Below are positions 34,932 to 45,186 of a stretch of DNA of 64,000 nt, in pieces (within the stretch, counting starts at the first letter, position 1; every line of letters begins with the position of its first letter). This DNA is from Ulva prolifera (Eukaryota; Chlorophyta; Ulvophyceae; Ulvales; Ulvaceae). The notes under the pieces were generated by a model that saw nothing but the letters and a program-made list of their open reading frames with translations, did not search any database and had not been told where the DNA came from. The DNA is taken from assembly GCA_023078555.1 (NCBI GenBank), contig CM041203.1, forward strand, positions 1,937,481-2,001,480, in the 5' to 3' direction. Both the position numbers and the translations under genes were made by a program.

Positions 34932-34936
34932 TGTAA
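34932..34936 (+). promoter_or_regulatory. TGTAA poly(A) signal for NHX
   Basis: Plus-strand TGTAA 76 nt past the NHX stop at 34856. Confidence 0.6.
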
Positions 34937-35044
34937 TAGCCTGAGATGTCTGGACATATCGAATTTGCAATGTGTATTGAATGGGAACTCATACATCTTG
35001 CAGGTTTCACTGATGTCATTGTGGTTCTTCGATTATAGAATTTA

Positions 35045-38000
35045 TCAAAATAGTATCCCACGGCGCTTGCCATCCATTTTCGGCATCTTTACCCGATCTT
35101 TCAAGTATTTGGAAGCCGCTCTGTCTCGTCGATGTGACAAAATGCACTTCAACGTATCTACGTTGTGGCAGGATTTAGGAATGCTGCCTGTTGTCTTGGC
35201 TTGCTTAACCCCTAAAACCCCGTCCATCGCCTCAGCGAGCACATTTGTTGGAATGCTCATGGTGTGGATGACATCTTGCACCGGAGCAGCACTCTTGGAA
35301 AGTTTCTCTACCGGGACTCCTTGCCCATCCGCATGGAAAAGCGCCTGCGTTCAGAGATGTAGAGTTCTGTGAGCACTCGGGATTAGAAATACAAAAATTC
35401 TTACACGCATCCCTAAACCAGCTCAAAGGAAGAGATAAGGTTGCATCGAGCAGCCTGCACACCTTGAAAGCACTGAGGTCTGCCTGCAGAAGATCCGCGT
35501 CTTGCAATGAATAGTATCGAAATTCGCCTCCATGCAGAAGCGTATGCCGCAACGCAGTAAATGCTGTTTCAGCAAACGCTTGTGCAGTTGCCTCGGCAGA
35601 TTGTGTCAGGGACATGTCCATGATTTTACTCAACAGCTTGTCCAACCGGCTGAGAGCACCCACATCGGTCGCAGTGCTACCCTTGACTTCTGTTTTGTAC
35701 AGCTTATCGTACCAGGTGTCGCTCATGTCCACAAATACAGCGGAATTTGCCAAGAACGCCCGGAGAGTGCCCTCTGCATTAGACAGTCCCTGCATTCAGA
35801 GCGTACTCTTGCAAGCAATCTGAATTGCGGCAAAGCTCTTGCAACACATAGCACTGACTATCTTTTGAAACAAAATTGTCATTTATACGCCCATGTGATG
35901 ATCTGAGGTGGGATCAAGAAGGCGGCGTGTAGAAAGCCGAGGCCCTCACAATCGGTGTTTGGTAAGGCTAACGGTGGACCTCACCTGTTCAGCTGGTCCT
36001 GTGCAGCCCTCCAATGTCTCAAGCTCCTTCTCCTCATCCATCATGTACCGTGTTAGAACTTGGCGGTACTCACCTTTTGTACGATCAATCAGCCTCACCA
36101 GTGCATGCGTTGCATGGCATACACTGTTCAATCGTAGAAGCAAGTTCTCAATCGATAGTTCTTCCCGCTTGGCTAGCTGTCGCTTGTACTCTTCCATTGC
36201 CAGCAAGTACTCCGGATCCTGCTTCTCCAGTTTGCTCATCCTGAACGATAAAAACATAGATTGAAACATTTGGCCAACTTGGCAACCCACGATGCGTGGC
36301 CAGGCACCGTGAAACCAGTGCCAACTTCTAGGCCTCGCACAGCAACAGCACTACAAGGGGCCACAGGCGTGAATTTGCAACGCAGACACACTATGGGCCC
36401 CACGCATACAAAACAGTGTGGATGTGAGATGCAGGTGAGGTAGACCAGGTGACATACCCCTTCACAGCTGTGCCCATTAGAACCTTCTGGAAGAGCTTGT
36501 CCTTGAAGCGTGTCAACGGCGGTGACGGCCGCACAAGCCGCGAGGGATCCTCGCAGCCACGTAGCACTGACTGGCAGAACCGAAGCACGAGGCCGCACAC
36601 AATTTCCAGCTGCGTGCGGATGATCATGCCGGACGTTGGCACGTCCATCTCCAGGATGGCACTGACGGCCGCCGCGCACAGCCGCTGCAGCTCGATGGGC
36701 GTCTCGGGGAAGTGCTGCGTGCTGGAGGTCGCCTGCTTCCAGGTCTCAGCTTGGAGCAGCCGCGTAGCAAACTCTTGAATCTCAGAGTTGCGGCCCTTGA
36801 GCCATGAATACTGGAGCGGCTGCAAGGCCTCCGCGCTGGCCCAGAGCTACGGCAGGTTCGCTCTGGTTGGTTGGTGCGGCGGCTAGCGGGACATGGCAGC
36901 GCCTGAGAGTTCAGGGTAGTCAGTACTTACGCAGCTGTAGGTAACACAAAATGCTGCTGATAAACGACCTCACACCACATGCAAGACAACAGCAAGCCTG
37001 AACAAGTACACAAACTTTCATTTTGCACAGTCCGACATTCGCCTGTTGCTGACACCCATGCGCCGCATCATTCAGGATCTGTTGCAGCAACATTGCATCA
37101 CCAACAGCAGGTACAACGCACCGGCACGAGGAAAGCAAGCATATGCATGTGTTGTGTCTGTCACACACTCACCCAAAGAATGATCGGAATAGGCCACCCA
37201 TGTGCTGTGTCGACACACAGGGTGTTACTTGCATGGTGCTGGCGTTTGACCAGTCATAACAGACTGTACACCCTATTCACAATACATTGGCTTGGCATAT
37301 AAAGTGTATGCAAGGCCCATGCCCACACATGAAGCCCTGAGGTGGGTGCTGTTGGCAAAACTCGATTCAGCGTACCTGATCTGGAAGCACAGATGCCCCA
37401 CAACCGTTCAGCTGATCCATCAGGTGCAGCTCCAGAAGTGCTCCCTCCTTAACGATGTGTGTGTGCTCTCCCAAAACATCGCCGCCGCTGTCCCTCCATG
37501 CGCTAAAGTATTTCCCAAAGCAACGGTGGCACCGCCGGACCATGGTTGCAAAGCAGGGCTCCTTTGACTCCATGTCCGCATCCAACTGCCTCACGTAGGG
37601 CGCCCTAGCCTCGATCAACGTCTGGACAGCAAGCGCTTCCTCTCATGTATCCAAGTCTGTACCACGCCCATGCCCGCCAATTGCGGTGGGAGAAATGCAT
37701 TTGGGCATGTTGCCTTACCCATAAGGGCAATGGCCTCATCACCCTGGGGTTGGACAGGCCACAAAGAAATGAGCAGCAACCACACTTCACCCACCCGCCA
37801 CAGCTGACCCGCGCCGGTGCACACCTTGACGGCTTCGAGGCGGCTGCGAATTTGGACCGTGTCAAGCACGGCCACCCTATTTGACTGTAGATGCTCCAGC
37901 TCTTCACTCCACAGCCTGCAGAGCTCCCGCTCTGTGCTGCTGCTGACGGCTTCGTGAAGAAGCTCGCTTGAGGTCTGAGGCGTTGCGCAGCACATCCGCA

Positions 38001-39530
38001 CAATGTCCAGCACGATGGGCAACTGGGACGCTGAGAGCGATCTGAACGCATCCTGGGACAGAGCTCCAAGCTTCCCGCCGATGCCGGACCGCACGTGCAA
38101 CTTCTTGCTCAGTCTGCAGGTATGAGCATGGTCCGCGAGTGACAATTCCGAGGTGTCTGAGCTGGCGCCTGCGCTGGACTTGGCGCGGAGGACGTCCTGG
38201 AGTGCGCGGAGGTGCGAGGTGTCGTGCGACAGCAGGAACTGGTCGCATCGCACCCAGGCATTGAGGAGCGACATGTGGCGTCCATCAACGCCCAGCTTGG
38301 ATAAAATCTGTCCCTAAAAACGTTCAGCACCTGAGTAGCAGGCGAATTCTGGATGCCCCAGAGCAAATATCAGGACATGCCATAGTGGGGTCAGTGAGGC
38401 TGACCTCAACGACAGCAACAATCTCGTCCCGGTCATCAATATAGCCTGTGTCAGAGAGGTCATCGTATTGACAGCCCAACAGAAGCAGCGACAGGCAAAG
38501 CGCGAGATCGGTCTCCCTCTTCCCGCTTTGCCTGAATGCACCCACCAGTTTTCCAACTGTGGTGTCGATGTCGGTACTGCAATCTGCAAACATTCGCGTA
38601 CAGTAAAGGAGAGCCAGCCATAAGACGAATCACCTTTGAATAATAAAATCAAATTGTTGCGACACTACGGCCTTGTCATGGTCGGAGCACCTTGGAACTC
38701 TTGCTTGTTAAAGAAAGCTTCCTCTGGTTCACACAGGCGACGAGCATGGCCACGGAGCGCAGCCATCATCTGCGAAGCCTCATCTGTGCTTGCAGAGACT
38801 TTACAGGCGCTGCAGGTATTAGCTGAGAGATGAGTCGCAAGCCCTGAAATGGTACCTGCAGCGGATGTGCATGATGTGTTGAAGTCTGCATGGCTTGGAA
38901 ACTTCTGTCTTGGCATCTCTGGCAAAAGCTTCGTCCACAGCAACATGGCAATGCATCCAACTTTTGCGGGATCACCCTGCATAATACAATATGTTGCAAG
39001 CTGACGCGAGTGCAAGCAAAATTTGGTGCACGAATTGGTGGCCTCAGCTGCAAGCTAACACAAGGCGCAGACATGTGAGACTAAACTTCTTCAGCCGGCC
39101 AGACTATCTGTGCAGGAGCAAATAATTGCGTAGACATGACATACCGTGACGTCGGTCAACTGAGGGCATTTTTTGCTTGCGGTGGAGTAGGGCATCATGC
39201 CAGCGCTTCTGGCCATGTGCTGGAGCATGCGTGCCTGGCTTCCGGTAATGTCCAACTGAGATTCCAATGCGCGCAGAACGTTTTCTTGACCTTCACCATC
39301 TTGAAAGCAGCATGCCATTACAAAGGCAAGCTCTGTCAACTGAGCGTGCGTCACACCTGCACGGGTAGGTGACCTTGACAGCTCAGGCAAGCAGACCTTA
39401 CAAACTTGATCGAACACAGTACTAATTAAAGGAGCCAGCACTTGCCTGGTACTGTAAGTGAGCTCTCCATGCTCGTACGAGCGCTGGTTGCTGGACCGGA
39501 GCTGGTTCAAGTGCTTCTTTGGGACAATCT
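35045..39530 (-). CDS. PATROL1-like DUF810/MUN-domain protein, 5' end unresolved
   Basis: A long minus-strand gene with many exons. The terminal exon (35045 to about 35340) has LFHADGQGVPVEKLSKSAAP and ILSHRRDRAASKYLKDRV, which align with the end of plant PATROL1. Upstream exons carry ALRHTLLHGGEFRYYSLQDA (about 35540), LEKQDPEYLLAMEEYKRQLA and LLLRLNSVCHATHALVRLI (about 36100-36240). The MUN-type core follows, with WLKGRNSEIQEFATRLLQAE, SGMIIRTQLEIVCGLVLRFC and PSPPLTRFKDKLFQKVL (about 36450-36830). Further exons lie at about 37400-38270, 38330-38590, 38670-39000 and 39150-39528. PATROL1 is a Munc13-like tether that promotes delivery of plasma-membrane proton pumps. The first recognised exon opens after an acceptor at about 39530 and lacks an ATG, so a start exon lies further upstream. 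Confidence 0.75.
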
Positions 39531-40431
39531 GGGCAAATAGAATTGGGGTACCCGAAGAGGATTGGCTTGAAGGTACAACTGTTCAATAGTTCACATCGTA
39601 TTGTGCATATCCTTGTGAACTGTTATCATGCGCCGCGCAGTTTGCACATATTGTTGTGATGCCAACTGCCGCAGGTGTACAAATGCCCTGCCCGCACCCG
39701 GCGTTGCGTGCCGCAGAGCGGTCTGAAACAGTACTGTATGCATTTGACATATTTTCACAGTTGGTACACGGGGCGGCTGGAATGCTGCTTTTGCAGCGGA
39801 TCTAGTGAACAAAACGTGTTCGCAACGCAGATTCGCGCAGCATGGTCGTTGTGTCGCGAAATGTGGGCAACTGCCTGCTGCAAATATTGCGTGAGCGACC
39901 GCCGCAAGCGCCATGCCAGAAGACCTGGTGCTCCTTCGGAAACTCAACACAAGTCATTTGTCATCACGACGATGTCGGGGTATGCAAAGCCTCTGCCAAT
40001 CGCCTGAACTGGGGCGTGTTGGACACACTGTTGCACCCGTGCATGGCTGATGGAGTGCAAATGTTCAAATGCATGAGATGAGACGAGTTGGGCGCATGTA
40101 TGCGTTGGATACAGCATTCGACAAAAGTTCTGGCCTGGTAGAAACTTATGAGTCTATTGTGATTCTGCTGCCGACATCGGCACAGACCACCACGCTTATA
40201 AGCACACCCAAGTACTGAGGCTGGCTGGGAGAACAGAGCACAGCGTGGCATCACGGATGTGAATACAGACGCATTTCTGTGGTGTTATCTCGCGGACACT
40301 CGAGTCACTACCAGGCTGCCTTGGCAATGCCAGATGCGAAAACTTCAAGCACCCGGCAACGAAACAGTCCTCACCATGTCAAAGCCCTTGACGACTCTGC
40401 CACAGACGTTTTGCGATTCTTGCGAAGGACA
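39531..40431. other. Spacer with possible start exon of the PATROL1-like gene
   Basis: A minus-strand open segment at 39591-39950 (from MLSFRRSTRSSG through RCEHVLFTRSAAKAAFQPPR) may hold the missing first exon of the PATROL1-like gene, but it does not resemble known family N-termini. The rest should contain its promoter and the 3' UTR of ORC4, which is transcribed in the same direction. Confidence 0.3.
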
Positions 40432-42377
40432 TCAAATCAGTCTCCGCATGTCTGCAGAGGATATCGATATGTCTACTTGCTGCTTAGCCAAAGAGACTCT
40501 AGAACTATTCTGTTGCCCGAGAGAAAACAGAACATCTTTTTGTTTGAGGCTTTGGAACGCAGCCCAAATTGCTTGTTCGGTGTACTTTAGGCCTGACTCG
40601 CATCTATGTGTCTGAGGATGTTTGTACTCCGACAGGATGGACTGCAGCAACAAGAACAGCTTAAAGTGCACCTGACTGCTGCAACCATCCATTGCATGTT
40701 GGGAGGCAACCCTAAACACACCTGGAAAGACATCTTCCGGGCAGCTTGTTTCAGCCTCAGAGCTGCTTGAATAATGTTTATCTGTAGCGTGGAACAGTCT
40801 GACAGTATGTCTTGGATGGGGTCCTCAGCACTAACAATCCGCTGCACAGCCTCATGTAGGCACCGCTTCACTGAGCTCAAATCAACGTGGCTTTGGCTCT
40901 GGAGTGTGACCTCTGCACAAACGATCTACTCTCGTGTGATGCACATTTCAAATGTATACATTCCTCTTTGACAGTGGAGGTAATTGTACCCATCAATAGC
41001 TTGCAGCAGAATGTACGGCAGATGTCTTCGAGCCTGCTGCACGCTATTCCAGACATGCTTAAACAGCCCAGTATACTCTTCATCTGCGCATCTGCAAGCG
41101 CTGCGTTTACGGTTTCATTCCAACTTTGTACTTCCAACTCTGCGTCCTGTGGTCCATGCTCACTAGAGTTATGTATATGCAATATCGCGGCCAAAAGTCC
41201 TTCCGGACTGTCCTGTACACAGCCACATTGTCAAAGAACACCTGTCTGTATATCTAACAGACATGCAGCAAGTTAAGCCGTTGCAGCAGACACATTCAGA
41301 ATGGCTGGATGGCTAAATCACCTCTGATTGACTGCTTGAGTTGTTGCAGGGCGCATGGACGACGATGACCTTGTGCGAAAAACGAGACCTCACACGCTTC
41401 TCCATCAAATCCAGCACGCTGATCATACATGATATTCCAATCACCACAGCGCGTACATTTGACTTTTGCAGCAAGTCAAGCAGGGTGTATAGGACCCTAG
41501 ATTTGCATTCTTGCAGGAAGCACTCTAGGTCTTCCAGCAAGAATATGACATGCCTGTCCTCCCTGGAAAATCACAAATCATCCCTGAAACCATCCATCCA
41601 TTAGTGCCTCCCCCCCCCCCCCCCCCCCCTCTGGCTGTTCAATTGATAGGAATGGCGGCAGCAGTAGCAATCTGTCCGCAGGAACGCGTACGTCTAACAA
41701 ATCACACTCGTAAGCAGTGGTGCATCATTGTTCGTTAACAGCCTCAGTAACATGCAAGAAGCCATGTTGGTCAAACCGTCCTGAGAATCACGTGCAGACA
41801 TGTCCAGTGGCAGGAGCACATACCTGCTTATTTTCTGCAACACATGTTCCAGGAACTTGATGTTGTCATCAACTGATGCAGAATTGGTGAAGTTGTACCC
41901 GCAGAACTGACACAGCTCTCGTGCAATGTACTTGAGAGCACGAAGCTCATCTTTGTGTAGGTTTCCACAAAGATGAACAGTGACAACAGATGCCTCAGGC
42001 AGGCCACTTTCTTTGATTGCTTGCGCTGCAGCTCGCCAGCACACCTACTCGCAACATGATGTTGTTCCAAACGTGTGTGGCCCGCATCACGAATAAATCT
42101 GATGGCTACCTGGGCGCACCAGTGACTTGCCAACTCCTTGTGGGCCTATCACAGCAAGGGACGTGCTCTGGCCCTGACGCAGCATTTTGTTTATACAGCT
42201 GCTAACTTCTTTCAATGGGCCTTGCAAGCTTGGCCGTAAGGATTCACTCAAAGGTGCGTCATGTGCTGTGACTGCGGGCTTGGAAGACAGTCGCATGAGT
42301 ACGGTGCGTGCTGGGTGCCAAGGCTCGGGCTGCAGCACATCAGCGTGTTTTCGCTTCTTGTCCATCGTTTTGTCCAT
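40432..42377 (-). CDS. ORC4: Origin recognition complex subunit 4
   Basis: Minus strand, start taken at 42377 (MDKTMDKKRKHADVLQPEPW). Exon 1 is 42120-42377 and ends inside the Walker A motif GPQGVGKSL/V. Exon 2 starts near 42047 (CWRAAAQAIKESGLPEASVV) and continues with LHKDELRALKYIARELCQF. The exon near 41313-41560 has the Walker B-like segment FLLEDLECFLQECKSRVLYT and LLDLLQKSNVRAVVIGISCM, then LDLMEKRVRSRFSHKVIVV, which aligns closely with animal ORC4. The exons at 40432-41190 carry the helical and winged-helix C-terminus (ILSDCSTLQINIIQAALRLK and YTEQAIWAAFQSLKQKDVLF). ORC4 is an AAA+ subunit that helps load MCM helicase at replication origins. An N-terminal exon at 42485-42757 (MPQSDPSSGSRDFYEVVAAV) could extend it. 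The 3' end may contain one more exon. Confidence 0.88.
41610..41629. repeat. Twenty-base poly-C run
   Basis: An uninterrupted run of 20 C on the plus strand, i.e. poly-G on the transcribed sense of ORC4. It lies between two ORC4 exons, so it is intronic. Confidence 0.95.
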
Positions 42378-43125
42378 CTTGGCGTCCTTCAACAGCAAAA
42401 GAGCTTCAGGTAGAATAAAAAATGTACTGTAGGTGTTGGCGCGAAAGCATCTGGTTCTCAAAGCAATTTCAATGCAAAATAACATCAGCGCACCCTCTGT
42501 GCTGTTGTTCGAGGCCTGAGTGCCTTGGCTGCCACATTACCCTGGAATGGTGCCTTGTGTTTCCCACAAACGATCGGATTGTCGTTGATACAACCGTTGT
42601 CAAGTGGACATGCACTCGAAGGATGATTCGGGGCCTTAATCAACTGACAAGTATCATTCTCTGCGGTCTCATCATCAATCATTGGAACAGCGGCAACGAC
42701 TTCATAGAAATCTCGGGAGCCTGAGGATGGATCTGACTGCGGCATACTCGAGTGCAAGAGTGTATGCTTTTGAACACCTTGCGAAACGCAGTTGATTCAA
42801 ACTGGACCAACGATGCAGCGCAGGGCCGGCAAGGGATGTGCAATGGCGATACCCTTACTAGCATAAATATAAGCGGAATCTTTAACTTCATAGCCATGCG
42901 ACCTGCAAATACGCACTCGCTGAACACAAGCGGGGCCTCGTGGGGCTCCAAAGTGGGATCAGAGCGTCATGCATTAAGCGGAGCACAGCTGCACGGACAT
43001 CCACCAGGACCGTACACGTCGATGGTACACACTCAAAATATAGCGTTTCTTTGAGCGCACGGCATGATTCCGTGACCGCGCGTCGGCCCCGCTCGTGATC
43101 TACTGCCTGGAACTTGACGATCAGA
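42378..43125. promoter_or_regulatory. Divergent ORC4/CLP1 promoter region
   Basis: About 750 bp between two opposed starts (42377 minus, 43126 plus). It contains the possible extra ORC4 N-terminal exon at 42485-42757; otherwise no coding segment is supported. I could not identify defined promoter elements. Confidence 0.5.
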
Positions 43126-44949
43126 ATGTCTTCGAGCAACGTTGTTCAGCGATTCCGCATTGCACCAGGAACAGAATTGCGTCTAGAGGTGGGCCATCAT
43201 CCATGTTCAGTCACGCTGACGGATGGCAGCGCGGAGGTTTTCGGGGCTCTGCTTCACGCGCATCGCGTCCTTCAGCTCAAGCACGCTAAAATTGCTATCT
43301 TTAGCTATGAAGGCTGTACAGTGTCTATCGATGGTCTACCGTTGGAGTCTCCGTACGCTCTTGATCGAATAACCGCTTTGTGCTCTGCCTGGCAAGGCAT
43401 GCCGCATGCTTTGTGTTACAGGTATGTTTCCGAGGAGACACCGATGAACGCCTATCTCAATGCATCGCAAATTATTAACAATCAGAGGAAATTGGCTCGA
43501 GAAATCAAGCCTGGCCCAGTAGTTGCTGTGGTTGGTCCGCCAAGCTGTGGCAAAACAAGCCTGGTGAAAGTTCTTGCTAATTACGCGATCAGAGCCGGAT
43601 GGAATCCGCTGTTGGTGGATACTTCAGTGCAACAAAATCTGATAACAGTTCCGGGGGCTCTCGCTGCTGCGCAAGTATGATCCGTGCAGGTCATCAGTTG
43701 TCCCCCACAGTGACATGCACATGTTGATGTCTGCCTTGCCACCGTCGCAAAGGCCAACCGCTAGTCGCTGTTCAGGTGGAAGTCCCGATTGAAGCAGATG
43801 AAGGCGTCCTCACGGATGCGCCGCTAGTATTTTGTTACGGGCACTCGGAGATAATGCACAACTCGGACGTGTACCTCGCCCAAGTGGATAGGTTCGTTGC
43901 GGCCGCTGATACTTGGTGTTCGTCTGTGTTGATCGAATCTTTGCATATCAGCTCATGTATCTCGCTGCAGAGACATGCTAGGCCGATGCAGTTGGTGGCG
44001 CAATTGTGCTGATGATCTGGTGACTGTGACATGCCGAACAAGCACTCTGCATCCAGGCTGGCACAGCTGTGTAAGGCTAGGGAGACCGAGTATGAGGGTA
44101 AATATCAAAATTTGGCCTCCGGCACCATCATTGATACGCCAGGATGCCAAAGTAGCCAGGAGCGAGACATTGTGAAGCATATCTGCCGGTCGTTTGCTGC
44201 AGATGTCATCCTTGTGATTGGAGAAGACAAGTTACATAGTCTCTTAGATTCTGCTTTCAAAGTATGCGCTCCTCAAGTTTACTGGTGTCTGCACCTTGTG
44301 CACCACATAATCCCCATTATGGATTTCTGTAGCCACCGTGGCAGCATGCTCATATCACTGTGAATTTCCACTTTTTGCCGACCTGCTTCATCTGCGCAGG
44401 CGAACGATGATATGCAAGTTGTGAAGGTTCCCAAGTCTGGTGGAACAGTGACTCTGTCACGGGAGCAGTCGCGGATCATCAGGGATCAACAGGTGTATCA
44501 GTACTTCTACGGACTGGAGAATGACCTTCAGCCACATCTCCAATACTTCAGCTTGTCAAAAATTAAGATCTACAAGCTACCAGCAAATGCTACATCTCGC
44601 CGTGGGCTTCTGCCTACAGGGAAAGAGGGGGTCGTCGATGGCACGAGGCTGACCAAAGTAGATGCCTCTGCTGATATGGTATGTTTTCCCCCATGCAAGC
44701 TTGTCAGATGATGTCGCGTTCCTGTGATCAATCTGGCTTTAGCTGCAGGTGAGTCACTTGATGGGGGTCAGCTACACCGACAACGGAGCAGATATTGTGA
44801 GGACGAATGTGGCGGGTTTTGTGTGGGTGCAGCAGATAGACTTCGAGGACAATAGTATTGCCTTGATGTGTCCTCATGTAACGCCACCTCCTACATTCTG
44901 TTTGATAATGTCAGCAGTGAAACGGAATCTGGACTTGGCTGACTTCTGA
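43126..44949 (+). CDS. CLP1: CLP1, pre-mRNA cleavage factor subunit / polynucleotide 5'-hydroxyl kinase family
   Basis: Six exons in phase: 43126-43352, 43422-43674, 43776-43915, 44057-44261, 44400-44678 and 44743-44949, giving 436 aa (human CLP1 is 425). The 43353-43421 intron is 69 nt long with no stop, so it could be missed; removing it restores the family motif YVSEETPMNAYLN. The N-terminal domain (FRIAPGTELRLEVGHHPCSV) has AEVFG and IAIFSYEGCTVSIDG. The kinase core has a P-loop (VVGPPSCGKTSLV, about residues 113-124) followed by PLLVDTSVQQNLITVPGALA. The C-terminal domain includes VVKVPKSGGTVTLSREQSR and NVAGFVWVQQ. CLP1 acts in the pre-mRNA cleavage complex and, in several organisms, in tRNA splicing; whether this one retains RNA kinase activity cannot be read from sequence. 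It is convergent with poly(A) polymerase. Confidence 0.93.
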
Positions 44950-45012
44950 TCGCGCTGTCAGCACGATCTTGAAGTAGTTGCATATACAGTGACACGAGCT
45001 TGCAAGTGCACG

Positions 45013-45017
45013 TGTAA
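45013..45017 (+). promoter_or_regulatory. TGTAA poly(A) signal for CLP1
   Basis: Plus-strand TGTAA, 64 nt past the CLP1 stop at 44949. Confidence 0.6.
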
Positions 45018-45050
45018 CCAGATTGATTGATCGTTGTCATAAATTTTGAA

Positions 45051-45055
45051 TTACA
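45051..45055 (-). promoter_or_regulatory. TGTAA poly(A) signal for poly(A) polymerase
   Basis: Minus-strand TGTAA, 132 nt past the poly(A) polymerase stop at 45187. It is separated from the CLP1 signal by only 33 bp. Confidence 0.6.
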
Positions 45056-45186
45056 ATTGCTACTCCTGCGCCAGGAGAGGGGTATAGGCCACCGAATAGA
45101 AGGCCTAATGTGGGTATCCGAATAAATCGCCGTATGGGATGGTTGCAGCAAATCTATTGGGACCACTGCCGGTCATTTGCAAGCGC

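Noticed and set aside
43353..43421. Treating this as coding sequence in CLP1
   Set aside because: The stretch is open and in frame, but it has GT...AG ends and interrupts the conserved YVSEETPM motif; removal gives the normal family length.
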